Below the pieces are notes generated by a model. It did not search any database, was not told the DNA's origin, and saw only the letters and a program-made list of their open reading frames with translations. Shown in pieces: positions 1 to 7,484 of a stretch of 15,100 bases of DNA; position 1 is the stretch's first letter; the number at the start of each line of letters is the position of its first letter. Both the position numbers and the translations under genes were made by a program. Origin of the DNA: JBBQBQ01 sp038317685. Its GTDB lineage: Bacteria; Desulfobacterota; Desulfuromonadia; Desulfuromonadales; DDH964. The DNA lies in NCBI GenBank assembly GCA_038317685.1, contig JBBQBQ010000070.1, forward strand, positions 1 to 15,100. The letters run 5' to 3'.

Positions 1-2
1 CC

Positions 3-920
3 CAGCTCGTCGCACTGAAGGAGGAGGCCCGCAAGGCTGCCGCCACCGACCTGCCGGTCCTGATCACCGGCGAGTCTGGAACTGGCAAGGAGCTGTTTGC
101 CCAGGCGATTCACCAGGCCAGCCCCCGTCGGCGCCAGCCGACGATTCACATCAATTGCGCCGCCATCCCCAGAGAACTCTTCGAGGCGGAGCTGTTCGGT
201 TATACCAAGGGCGCTTTCACCGGGGCCAATCCGGTGGGCAAACCCGGCAAGCTTGAGTTGGCTCATGGGGGAACCCTCTTTTTAGACGAGATCGGGGAAA
301 TGCCCCTGGAGTTGCAGCCCAAGCTGCTGCGGGTTTTGGAGGACAAGATGTTTGAGCGACTGGGGGGGACCCAGATGATCAAAAGCGACTTTAGAATCAT
401 TGCCGCAACCAACCGCGACCTGAAGGAGATGGTCAAGCAAAAGCGGTTTCGAGAGGACCTTTATTACCGCCTGAATGTGGTGGCCCTTGAGGTCCCTCCG
501 CTGCGGGAGCGTAGCGAGGACATCATTCCCCTGGCCAGGCATCTGCTGGATCGCATTGCCGAAAACGACCCCGGTTCCCGGTTTCGGTTGACCGTCGGCG
601 CCGAGAAGGTCCTGACCAACTACCCCTGGCCCGGCAATATCCGTGAACTGCTCAATGTCCTGGAACGGACCGCATTTACCACCGAAGGGGACAGTATCGA
701 CGCCTGCGATCTCCCCTTCTTTCTGAATCGCTCCACCCCCTTGCCGACTTCAAGCGGGCCGTGGGGACTCAGCGAAGTTCTGGCGGAAGCCGAACGTCAA
801 GCCCTGCGCCGGGCGCTGGAGCTGACCGACAACAACAAGGCCAAAGCGGCCCGCTTGCTCGGCATCCACCGCACCGTTCTGTACAAGAAGATGGCCAAGT
901 ACCGGATTCCCATCCATTGA
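3..920 (+). CDS. Sigma-54-dependent transcriptional activator (enhancer-binding protein), 5' end outside window
   Basis: This is the C-terminal part of an NtrC-type activator that uses ATP hydrolysis to remodel sigma-54 RNA polymerase. The reading frame is open from the left edge, so the N-terminal sensor or receiver domain lies outside and its signal is unknown. Visible in order are the Walker A motif GESGTGKE (69-92), the sigma-54 contact loop GAFTGA (210-227), the Walker B segment GGTLFLDEIGEM and an arginine-rich sensor region. A Fis-type helix-turn-helix closes the protein (NNKAKAARLLGIHRTVLYKK, near 830-890). All AAA+ key motifs are intact. The next gene on the same strand is lutC, 140 bases on. 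In Desulfovibrio a sigma-54 regulator is similarly placed beside the lactate oxidation operon, so control of the lut genes is a reasonable inference. The family is certain; the target is not. Confidence 0.95.
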   Translation, partial: QLVALKEEARKAAATDLPVLITGESGTGKELFAQAIHQASPRRRQPTIHINCAAIPRELFEAELFGYTKGAFTGANPVGKPGKLELAHGGTLFLDEIGEMPLELQPKLLRVLEDKMFERLGGTQMIKSDFRIIAATNRDLKEMVKQKRFREDLYYRLNVVALEVPPLRERSEDIIPLARHLLDRIAENDPGSRFRLTVGAEKVLTNYPWPGNIRELLNVLERTAFTTEGDSIDACDLPFFLNRSTPLPTSSGPWGLSEVLAEAERQALRRALELTDNNKAKAARLLGIHRTVLYKKMAKYRIPIH

Positions 921-986
921 TCCGGCAGGGGTGCGCAGACTTTGCCCGGTTGGTCGGCTGAAATCGATGTTTTGAGATGTTTATTT

Positions 987-1003
987 TTGGCTTGCATCCA
1001 GTG
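987..1003 (+). promoter_or_regulatory. Possible sigma-54 -24/-12 promoter for lutC (imperfect -12)
   Basis: TTGGCTTG at 987-994 matches the -24 element well (GG at 989-990, then C and a G at the expected place). At the required spacing the -12 element reads CAGTG, with GT where GC is expected. The short perfect palindrome ATCCA-g-TGGAT (996-1006) overlaps it. The upstream gene encodes a sigma-54 activator, which raises the prior, but the weak -12 keeps this tentative. Confidence 0.28.
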
Positions 1004-1022
1004 GATATGTTGTAATAAGGTA

Positions 1023-1038
1023 AATTGGTAAGACCATT
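1023..1038 (+). promoter_or_regulatory. Putative operator for a FadR-type GntR repressor (LldR/PdhR-like)
   Basis: The sequence AATTGGTAAGACCATT contains the inverted repeat TGGT-AAG-ACCA (1026-1036). FadR-subfamily GntR regulators of lactate and pyruvate genes recognise TNGTNNNACNA (LldR) and ATTGGTNNNACCAAT (PdhR), and this site fits both patterns except for one flanking base pair. It lies just upstream of the lutC ribosome binding site, a normal place for a repressor to block transcription. No GntR gene lies in the window. The match is seen directly; the function is inferred. Confidence 0.5.
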
Positions 1039-1046
1039 AAACGGGA

Positions 1047-1054
1047 AGGGGGAG
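1047..1054 (+). promoter_or_regulatory. Ribosome binding site fixing the lutC start
   Basis: AGGGGGAG lies six bases before the ATG at 1061. It favours that start over an in-frame TTG at 1025, which would fall inside the putative operator and lacks a binding site. Confidence 0.75.
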
Positions 1055-1060
1055 TTGATT

Positions 1061-1621
1061 ATGCCCACAGAACAACTCAAGGGAACCTTTATCGCGGCCG
1101 CCACCCTGGTCGGAGCGCGGGTCCACTGTTTTGGCGAGATGGATTCGGCCCTCGCCTACATTGGTGCAGAGGCGAAGGGAGCCGTCGTCGTGCCGGCCTT
1201 TCCCTCTGGAGACCGCCTGGGTCTGACGGCCCGACTGCAAGCGGCGGGTCTGGCCATCGCCGGGAAGGGGCGGGAGGCCGCGGCCTCGGCCGCCGCCGGA
1301 GTCACCGGGGCCAACTTTGCGCTGGCCGCCACCGGAACGGTGGTCCTGGAGAGTACGCCGGAGGACGTGCGGCTGGCGACTACCTTGCCCGAACGGCACT
1401 TCGTCCTTCTCGACCCGGCCAAGATCATTGCCGACGATCTGGAGGCCATACCGCCGCTGCGCGAGTTCCATCGCCGGCAACCCCGCAACTATCTGGCCTA
1501 CATCACCGGCCCGAGCCGCACTGCCGATATCGAACGGGTCCTGACCATCGGCGTGCATGGCCCGCGGGAGCTACATATTCTGCTGGTGCCGGGACTGTCG
1601 GAGGATTTTCTTGAACTTTAG
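1061..1621 (+). CDS. lutC: LUD-domain lactate utilization protein, LutC type
   Basis: This 186-residue protein belongs to the LUD (LutC/YkgG) family, a cytoplasmic subunit of the iron-sulfur L-lactate oxidation complex. Family signatures are visible: ANFALAATGTVVL in the middle, a TTLPERH segment, and near the C terminus ITGPSRTADIE followed by GVHGPRELHILL. It has no cysteine cluster, as expected for LutC. It is shorter than Bacillus LutC (about 240 residues), mainly at the N terminus. The start at 1061 is set by a strong ribosome binding site. The next gene, a LutB-LutA fusion, begins 62 bases later on the same strand and the two are very likely co-transcribed. An LldR-like operator precedes the gene. 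LUD proteins also occur with glycolate oxidation, so the substrate is lactate by inference from the gene pair. Confidence 0.88.
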   Translation: MPTEQLKGTFIAAATLVGARVHCFGEMDSALAYIGAEAKGAVVVPAFPSGDRLGLTARLQAAGLAIAGKGREAAASAAAGVTGANFALAATGTVVLESTPEDVRLATTLPERHFVLLDPAKIIADDLEAIPPLREFHRRQPRNYLAYITGPSRTADIERVLTIGVHGPRELHILLVPGLSEDFLEL

Positions 1622-1635
1622 GATTTTATCAATAA

Positions 1636-1670
1636 GTCCTATCGACCCATCTGACCTATGGGACTAATGA
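1636..1670 (+). repeat. Four tandem degenerate 8-9-base units between lutC and the lutB-lutA fusion
   Basis: Units begin at 1636 (GTCCTATC), 1644 (GACCCATCT), 1653 (GACCTATGG) and 1662 (GACTAATGA), sharing a GNCCNAT-like core. The third and second units can also pair (CCCAT with ATGGG). The last unit runs into the ribosome binding site TGAGGAG (1668-1674) of the next gene. Confidence 0.4.
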
Positions 1671-1683
1671 GGAGCCCAATCCC

Positions 1684-3831
1684 ATGAGCAAAGAGCGCAG
1701 CAGGCAATACAAGGCGCGCATCAACCAGGCACTGGCCACACCCAAACTACAGGACGCCCTGCACCGCTTCGGGGACGCTTATGTCATCTCCCGTCAGAAG
1801 GCCTTTGCGGGTCTCGATTTCGAGGGCCTGCGCAAGGAAATTGCGCGGATCAAGGACGAGGTGCGAGCCAACCATCGGCGCTACCTTGCCGAATTCACCC
1901 GCAATGCCGAGGCGGCCGGCGCCACAGTCTTCTTTGCCCGCACCGCCGAGGAGGCCAACGCCTACATCGTCAATCTGGCCCGCGACCGCGGGGTGCGGCT
2001 GGCGGTCAAAAGCAAGAGCATGGCCAGCGAGGAGACGCACCTCAATCAGGCCCTGGCGGAGGCCGGGGTCAGGGCGCTGGAGACCGACCTGGGCGAGTGG
2101 ATCATCCAGCTCGCCGGACAGCGTCCCAGCCACATGGTGATGCCGGCCATTCATATGTTCCGCGACGAGGTGGCCGAACTCTTTTCAAAGGTAACCGGAC
2201 ACCAAGAGTCGGACGACATCGAGCACCTGGTCGCCGTTGCCAGGCAGCAGCTGCGCCAGGGATATCTCGACGCTGGGATGGGTATTACCGGGGCGAACAT
2301 TGCCGTCGCCGAGACCGGCGGGATCGCCCTGATCACCAACGAGGGAAATGCCCGACTGACCACTACCCTCCCCAGGATTCACGTCGCCCTGGTCGGAATC
2401 GAAAAACTGGTGCCGACCCTGGAGGACGCCACCACGATTCTGCGCGTCCTGCCGAAGAATGCCACCGGCCAGCTTCTGACCTCCTACGTCAGTTGGATCC
2501 GCGGCGCCGTCCCCTGCGGTGATGGTGAGAAAGAACTGCACATCGTCCTCCTCGACAACGGCCGCAGCGCCCTCGCCGAATCTCCCCATTGCCGCGACGC
2601 CCTGCGCTGCATCAAGTGTGGTGCCTGCGCCAACGTCTGCCCTGTCTACCAGACCGTCGGCGGCCACGTCTTCGGCCATGTCTATATCAGCGCCATCGGC
2701 ATCATCCTCACGGCCTTCTTCCATGGTCTCGACAAAGCCGCGGAGCTGGTCCAGGCCTGCATCGGCTGCCGTGCCTGCGTCGCGGTCTGCCCGGCCAATA
2801 TTGATTTGGAGAGTATTATCCTCCACCTGCGCGAAATGGTCGGCGACGAGGAAGGAATCGGTGTCGGCAAATCCATGGTATTCAAGAATGTATTGCGTAA
2901 CCGCCGCCTTTTCCACTCCCTGATCCGGGCCGCCAGCATGCTGCAGAGGCCGGTCACCGACAAGGACCGGACCATCCGCCACCTGCCCCTTTTCTTTTCC
3001 GGACTCACCGAATGGCGGACCCTTCCGGCCGTGGCCGAGAAGCCCCTCCGGGACCTCTGGGACAAGATTCCCCAGCCGGCGGCCAAGCCCCGTTACCGGG
3101 TCGCGTTCTTTGCCGGCTGCCTCAACGATTTCGTTTATCCCGAACTGGGGGAAGATCTGATCCTGGTCCTCAATCGCCTGGGAGTCACCGTCACCTTTCC
3201 CGAAAAACAGAACTGCTGCGGTGTCCCGGCGCTCTATTCCGGTGATCGGGAGACTGCAATCGAACTGGCCCGGCAGAATGTCGGGGCGATGCTGGAGGAT
3301 AACCCCGATTTCGTCCTCACCACCTGTCCCACCTGTACCATGGCTTTGCAGCGCGACTTCGTCGACCTTCTCCGGGACAATCCGGCCTGGGCCGAGAAGG
3401 CCGAGCATCTCGCCGCCATCACCATGGATATTTCGCGATTTTTGGTTGAAAAACTCGAAGGCGCCCCGGAGCTGGCCGGGCTGGCCGCTGCCGAACAGGT
3501 CACCTATCACGACTCCTGTCACCTCAAGCGCGGCGCCGGAGTCTGGGAACAGCCGCGACGGTTGCTGACCGCCTCCGGCCGCACCCTGGTGGAGATGGCC
3601 CACGCTGATCGTTGCTGCGGCTTCGGCGGCTCCTATTCCTTTTCCAGCCATCCCGACATTGCCCGACGTATCCTTGAAGACAAGCTGGCCGATATCTCCG
3701 ATTCCGGGGCGACCTGTGTCGCCATGGATTGCCCCGGCTGCCTGATGCAGATTCGCGGCGGTCTTGACAAACACGACCAGCCGGTTCGTGCCGTCCACAC
3801 CATCCAACTCCTGGCCGACGCCCTCCGCTAA
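1684..3831 (+). CDS. lutB: Lactate oxidation iron-sulfur protein, LutB-LutA fusion (LUD + two 4Fe-4S + two CCG domains)
   Basis: This 715-residue protein joins two subunits that are separate in Bacillus. Residues about 70-295 form a LUD domain (KSKSMASEE, GANIAVAETGG, TTTLPRIHVALVG). Two ferredoxin-type clusters follow, with ligands C309, C312, C315, C319 and C359, C362, C365, C369. The C-terminal part is LutA-like with two cysteine-rich CCG domains: C479, NCCG at 510-513, CPTC at 548-551, then DSCH at 610-613, RCCGFGG at 643-649 and CPGC at 683-686. All expected ligands are present. The family carries electrons from lactate, probably to a quinone or cytochrome pool from the inner face of the membrane. 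A ribosome binding site TGAGGAG lies nine bases before the ATG. Fusions of similar size are known beside lactate genes in Desulfovibrio. No flavin lactate dehydrogenase is visible here. Confidence 0.9.
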   Translation: MSKERSRQYKARINQALATPKLQDALHRFGDAYVISRQKAFAGLDFEGLRKEIARIKDEVRANHRRYLAEFTRNAEAAGATVFFARTAEEANAYIVNLARDRGVRLAVKSKSMASEETHLNQALAEAGVRALETDLGEWIIQLAGQRPSHMVMPAIHMFRDEVAELFSKVTGHQESDDIEHLVAVARQQLRQGYLDAGMGITGANIAVAETGGIALITNEGNARLTTTLPRIHVALVGIEKLVPTLEDATTILRVLPKNATGQLLTSYVSWIRGAVPCGDGEKELHIVLLDNGRSALAESPHCRDALRCIKCGACANVCPVYQTVGGHVFGHVYISAIGIILTAFFHGLDKAAELVQACIGCRACVAVCPANIDLESIILHLREMVGDEEGIGVGKSMVFKNVLRNRRLFHSLIRAASMLQRPVTDKDRTIRHLPLFFSGLTEWRTLPAVAEKPLRDLWDKIPQPAAKPRYRVAFFAGCLNDFVYPELGEDLILVLNRLGVTVTFPEKQNCCGVPALYSGDRETAIELARQNVGAMLEDNPDFVLTTCPTCTMALQRDFVDLLRDNPAWAEKAEHLAAITMDISRFLVEKLEGAPELAGLAAAEQVTYHDSCHLKRGAGVWEQPRRLLTASGRTLVEMAHADRCCGFGGSYSFSSHPDIARRILEDKLADISDSGATCVAMDCPGCLMQIRGGLDKHDQPVRAVHTIQLLADALR

Positions 3832-3856
3832 GAGGGGTCACTCCTGTAGGTCCTTA

Positions 3857-3890
3857 GCCCCGGCTGGTTTCAGTCGGGGCATTTTTTCTT
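3857..3890 (+). terminator. Intrinsic terminator after the lut genes
   Basis: A 10-base stem (GCCCCGGCTG with CAGTCGGGGC, one G-T pair) closes a GTTT loop and is followed by ATTTTTTCTT. It sits 25 bases after the lutB-lutA stop codon and separates the lut genes from the chemoreceptor. Confidence 0.9.
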
Positions 3891-3918
3891 TGGAATCGAC
3901 CAGACCAACGACTATAGT
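3890..3918 (+). promoter_or_regulatory. Possible sigma-70 promoter for the chemoreceptor gene
   Basis: TTGGAA (3890-3895) and TATAGT (3913-3918) are separated by 17 bases, matching four and five of six consensus positions. The pair sits directly behind the terminator and about 60 bases before the chosen start. No sigma-28 (FliA) element was recognised. Confidence 0.4.
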
Positions 3919-3970
3919 GAAGGACAAATTTTTAGCCGCTGCCGCCGGCATTAATCTATGATCGAAATCT

Positions 3971-3975
3971 GGAGG
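3971..3975 (+). promoter_or_regulatory. Ribosome binding site fixing the chemoreceptor start
   Basis: GGAGG is six bases before the ATG at 3982. The in-frame ATGs at 3958 and 3979 are upstream of it or too close, so 3982 is the best start. Confidence 0.7.
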
Positions 3976-3981
3976 TCGATG

Positions 3982-6264
3982 ATGAACGCTATTTTCCGAT
4001 GGGTTTCCAGTATGGTTGGACTCAAGATTGCGGTGGCCCTGTTCATTATCATTTCGTTCATCATGGCGGCGGCCACTTTTCTGCTGGTGACCAACCGCAG
4101 CGAGGCGTTGCGGAATCAGATGGAAGTCAGAGCTCGGGCGATGACGTTACTCGGGGCTCAGAGCATGTCTATGCTCCTGGAACAGCTCATTGTCGACAAG
4201 TCCTTTACCCCCGAGGAACTCTTCGACACCAATTACCAGAAAATTACCGATGGTCCTCTATCGGGGAGCGCGGCTCCCAAATACCACACCGCTTACGACC
4301 GCTTTCTCGATACGCGCATCCAGCGCCTCGAGGATGCCGTGGTGGACCAGGACGAGTCGGTCACCTTCGCGGTCCTGGTTGATCGCAATGGGTATCTCCC
4401 TACCCATAATTCCCGCTACTCGCTACCGCTGACCGGAGACCTGGAGAAGGACCGTGCCGGCAATCGCACCAAGCAGGTCTTTGCCGACCCGGTCGGGCTG
4501 GGGGCCGCCCGCTTCCAGGGGAAAGACGGCGAGCAGGTTCTGCGTCAGGAATACCCCCGGGACACCGGCGAACTGGTCTGGGATTTTGCCGCGCCGGTCA
4601 CGGTCCAAGGAAAGCACTGGGGTGCATTTCGGGTCGGTTTCTCGATCGTCCGAATGGAGCAGGAAGTGGCGCACTTGCGCAACACTCTGCTTCTGGGGGT
4701 AGGGGTGATCCAGGTGATCGTCTTCTTTTCCCTTTGGTTTGTGCTGACCTATTTTGTCCGCCCCCTCAAGCGCCTGACTCAGGTCGCCGAACGGCTTGCC
4801 AACGGCCAACTCGACCGGAAGATCAACATCGAGACCAGCGATGAAATCGGGCAGCTTGGGAAGGCTTTCAACCGGATGACCCAGGTGATCTTCAAGGACC
4901 TGGAAATGGAGGTCGAAAAAGGAGGGAAGCTGGTGGTCGGCGTCAAGGAGACGATCCAGCAGCTCTCCTCCAGCGCCAACCAGTTGATGGCCATTTCCGC
5001 TGAGCAGGCGGCCGGGGCCAACCAGCAGGCCAGCGCGGTCCAGGAGGCGACCACCACAGCCGCGCAAATGGCCGCCACTTCCCGGCAGGTGGCCGACAAC
5101 GCCCTGCGTGTGGAAGAACTCGCCGTAGAAACCTGCGGTGCCGGAGGCGACGGCATGCAGGCGGTGGAAAGCGCCGTTGCGGCGATGCAGGAACTCAAGA
5201 ACCAGGTGAAGTTGATCTCCGAGGCGATGCTGGAGTTGGCGGAGAATTCTCAGAAAATCGACGGCATTGTCGAACTCATCGATGAAATCTCCGACCAGAC
5301 CAACCTGCTGGCCCTCAATGCTGCCATCGAGGCCGCAGGAGCCGGGGAGGCCGGAAAGCGTTTCTCCATCGTCGCCAACGAAGTAAAGCGATTGGCGCAA
5401 CGGACCGTTTCCGCCACTGCCCAGATCAAGACCTTGGTCAATGCCAGCCAGCAGGCGACACGGGAAACGACCAGGCTCAGCAGTGCCGGGAGCCAGGGAG
5501 TTGATGGGGCAAGTGCGCTGGTCACACGCATCGCCGAGAAGTTGACCGCCATCCTCTCTTTGGTTGAGGAGACCACCATGTCGGCCCGGGAGATCAAGCT
5601 CTCAACCCAACAGCAAACCACGGCCAGTGAGCAGATGGCCGAGACCATCTCCGAGGTGCGTGACGTGGCGACCCAGGTGGCGGCCAGTGCCGACGAGATG
5701 TCATTGGCGGTCAGCGACCTGACCTCCCTGGCCGATGAATTGCGCAACACCTTGGAGGTCGGATTACAGGAAAAGGGGAAGGTCAAGGCGGTCAACGGGA
5801 GCCGGATGATGGAGGCCGTCCTTCAGGAGGCCCTCCGGACCGGCCGCTTTTCCGTGGAAAATCTATTCGACGAGAACTACCAACCCATTCCCGGCACCGA
5901 TCCGGTGAAATACCATACCTGTTACGACGGCTATCTCGACGAAATTATCCGCAGTCTGGAAGATACCTTCCTGGCGGACCCTCAGGTGGTTTTCGCAGTC
6001 CTCGCCGACCGCAACGGCTACGTCCCGACCCATAACTCCCGCTACAACCTGCCCCTGACCGGCGATGTGGAGAAGGATCGGCTACAAAATCGTGGTAAAC
6101 GGCTTTTCAATGACCCGGTCGGTCTGGCGGCGGCGCGCAACACCAATGGGGTCCTGGTCCAGACTTATAACCGCGACACCGGCGAAAAGATGTGGGACAT
6201 CTCTTTTCCGGTGACCGTCGCCGGCCGCCATTGGGGGGGGTTCCGGATCGGTTACACCATTTAG
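3982..6264 (+). CDS. Methyl-accepting chemotaxis protein with duplicated sensor domain, one copy on each side of the membrane
   Basis: This 760-residue transducer would report to CheA/CheW. Domains in order are: membrane helix 1 (about 16-36), an extracytoplasmic sensor (about 64-222), membrane helix 2 (about 236-258), HAMP (about 259-310) and a long coiled-coil signalling domain. The hairpin tip is near 434-461 (DQTNLLALNAAIEAAGAGE). Residues 609-760 then repeat the sensor domain. Both copies share FAVL-DRNGY-PTHNSRY-LPLTGD-EKDR, DPVGL-AAR, RDTGE and PVTV-G-HWG-FR-G. The arms of the signalling domain are about 130-145 residues, consistent with a 40-heptad class by estimate. The tip has AAGAGE where most receptors have AARAGE. 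No CheR-binding pentapeptide ends the protein. A similar C-terminal domain is common in alphaproteobacterial receptors, from memory. The ligand is unknown. Confidence 0.93.
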   Translation: MNAIFRWVSSMVGLKIAVALFIIISFIMAAATFLLVTNRSEALRNQMEVRARAMTLLGAQSMSMLLEQLIVDKSFTPEELFDTNYQKITDGPLSGSAAPKYHTAYDRFLDTRIQRLEDAVVDQDESVTFAVLVDRNGYLPTHNSRYSLPLTGDLEKDRAGNRTKQVFADPVGLGAARFQGKDGEQVLRQEYPRDTGELVWDFAAPVTVQGKHWGAFRVGFSIVRMEQEVAHLRNTLLLGVGVIQVIVFFSLWFVLTYFVRPLKRLTQVAERLANGQLDRKINIETSDEIGQLGKAFNRMTQVIFKDLEMEVEKGGKLVVGVKETIQQLSSSANQLMAISAEQAAGANQQASAVQEATTTAAQMAATSRQVADNALRVEELAVETCGAGGDGMQAVESAVAAMQELKNQVKLISEAMLELAENSQKIDGIVELIDEISDQTNLLALNAAIEAAGAGEAGKRFSIVANEVKRLAQRTVSATAQIKTLVNASQQATRETTRLSSAGSQGVDGASALVTRIAEKLTAILSLVEETTMSAREIKLSTQQQTTASEQMAETISEVRDVATQVAASADEMSLAVSDLTSLADELRNTLEVGLQEKGKVKAVNGSRMMEAVLQEALRTGRFSVENLFDENYQPIPGTDPVKYHTCYDGYLDEIIRSLEDTFLADPQVVFAVLADRNGYVPTHNSRYNLPLTGDVEKDRLQNRGKRLFNDPVGLAAARNTNGVLVQTYNRDTGEKMWDISFPVTVAGRHWGGFRIGYTI

Positions 6265-6365
6265 GTTTTGTCGGAAAGGCCAACCTCGAGTTGCCCTCAA
6301 CCGACGGCAACCACCCCTTCGCCGTGCCCGGATGGGCGCCCGCGGAGTTCGTCGTCAGGAGCCCC

Positions 6366-7484
6366 ATGCCCTCTTACCGGGATGCCATCAGTACCACTCC
6401 GGCCAGTTTGCCCCGTTCGGCCCTGGCCCGGATGATCCGTCTGGTGCGTACCCTCGACCGGCTCAGCCGGCTCCCCGCCTACCGTCAGTTGCTGGAACCG
6501 CAGTTGCCGGAAATCGCCCGCTTCGACCCCGGTCACGACGCGGTGATGATGGGGTATGATTTTCATCTCGGCCCGGCCGGTCCGCAACTAATCGAGGTCA
6601 ACACCAACGCCGGCGGCGGTCTTCTGGCTTATCTCGCCCAACTCCCAGGCTCGCCCTTGGCTGAAACCGCCCTCCCGACACGCCTCAAAAGTCAGCTGTT
6701 GAACTCCTTCGCGGACGAAATAAGGGCCTTTAGCGATGGTCGTCGCAACCGACCACGAGGGATCGTCATCCTTGATGAACGCCCCGAGGAACAGTACCTG
6801 TTTGGGGAAATGAAGGCCTTTGCCGAACTTTTCGCGGCGTCTTGGGGCGTGCCGACGGCCATCCGCGACCCTTCCGGGCTTGACGCCGGCCCCAAGGGGG
6901 TCTTCTGCGATGGGGCACCGATCGACCTGGTCTACAATCGCCACTGTGACTTTTATCTGGAGAGACCGGAATTGGCTGGGCTCCGTGCCGCCTATTACGC
7001 CAGAACCGTCTGCCTGACCCCCAACCCTTTTGTGTATGGACTGCTGGCCGATAAACGCCGACTGGTTCTCTGGTCGGACCCCGCGGTCCTTGGGATGCTC
7101 GGTCTCAACCGCCGCCGCATCGATCTTCTCACCAAAATGGTCCCCTCGAGTTGCCTCCTGGCTGCCGGCGACCTTGAAACTTTCTGGGTGCGCCGCGAGG
7201 AATTGGTCTTCAAGCCGGTCTCCCGTTTCGGCAGCAAAGGAGTGCTCCTTGGGCGGAAGATCTCCCGGAGTCGTTTCAACGCGTTATTGCCCGAGGAGAC
7301 CTTGGTGCAGCAACTGGTGCCACCGTCGCTGACCCAGGCCGAAGCCGGAGAGCCGTTCAAAACCGATTTTCGCCTCTACGTCTATCGCACCCGGGTGCTG
7401 GGAATCGCTGCCCGCCTTTACCACGGTCAGGTGACGAATCTGCGTACTCCTGGCGGCGGTTTCGCGGCAGTTCGTCTGGTCTGA
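6366..7484 (+). CDS. ATP-grasp-like conserved protein of unknown function
   Basis: I recognise this 372-residue protein as a conserved family with ATP-grasp character, but know no assigned reaction. Visible motifs are GYDFHLGPAGPQLIEVNTNAGGG (residues 63-85, seen as two blocks), DLVYNRHCDFYLE (187-199), the nucleotide-binding candidate KPVSRFGSKG (K283 and K291 with a glycine loop), KTDFRLYVY from K332, and a C-terminal GQVTNLRTPGGGFAAV. The LIEVNTN segment near the N terminus recalls the metal-binding acidic-Asn motif of ATP-grasp enzymes, found ahead of the lysines, which would fit a circularly permuted fold; that is inference. The start is the ATG preceded by CAGGAG (6356-6361). The frame stays open further upstream into the chemoreceptor gene, but those codons overlap conserved receptor sequence. 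ATP-grasp enzymes typically ligate a carboxylate to an amine or thiol. Confidence 0.75.
   Translation: MPSYRDAISTTPASLPRSALARMIRLVRTLDRLSRLPAYRQLLEPQLPEIARFDPGHDAVMMGYDFHLGPAGPQLIEVNTNAGGGLLAYLAQLPGSPLAETALPTRLKSQLLNSFADEIRAFSDGRRNRPRGIVILDERPEEQYLFGEMKAFAELFAASWGVPTAIRDPSGLDAGPKGVFCDGAPIDLVYNRHCDFYLERPELAGLRAAYYARTVCLTPNPFVYGLLADKRRLVLWSDPAVLGMLGLNRRRIDLLTKMVPSSCLLAAGDLETFWVRREELVFKPVSRFGSKGVLLGRKISRSRFNALLPEETLVQQLVPPSLTQAEAGEPFKTDFRLYVYRTRVLGIAARLYHGQVTNLRTPGGGFAAVRLV

Noticed and set aside
921..986. A terminator after the sigma-54 activator gene
   Set aside because: CCGGCA and TGCCCGG can pair only with a bulge, and no T run follows at the right distance.
2185..3807. A 540-codon open frame on the - strand opposite the lutB-lutA fusion
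   Set aside because: The + strand carries every expected cysteine ligand of the fusion. The antisense product is low-complexity Gly/Asp/Ala-rich with no family signature.
4423..5400. A 325-codon open frame on the - strand opposite the chemoreceptor
   Set aside because: It is a shadow of the conserved HAMP and signalling region and has no ribosome binding site or domain that I recognise.
6192..6365. Longer N terminus for the ATP-grasp protein, starting with GTG at 6192 or 6324
   Set aside because: The earliest part overlaps conserved codons of the chemoreceptor, there is no ribosome binding site, and the ATG at 6366 has CAGGAG just upstream.
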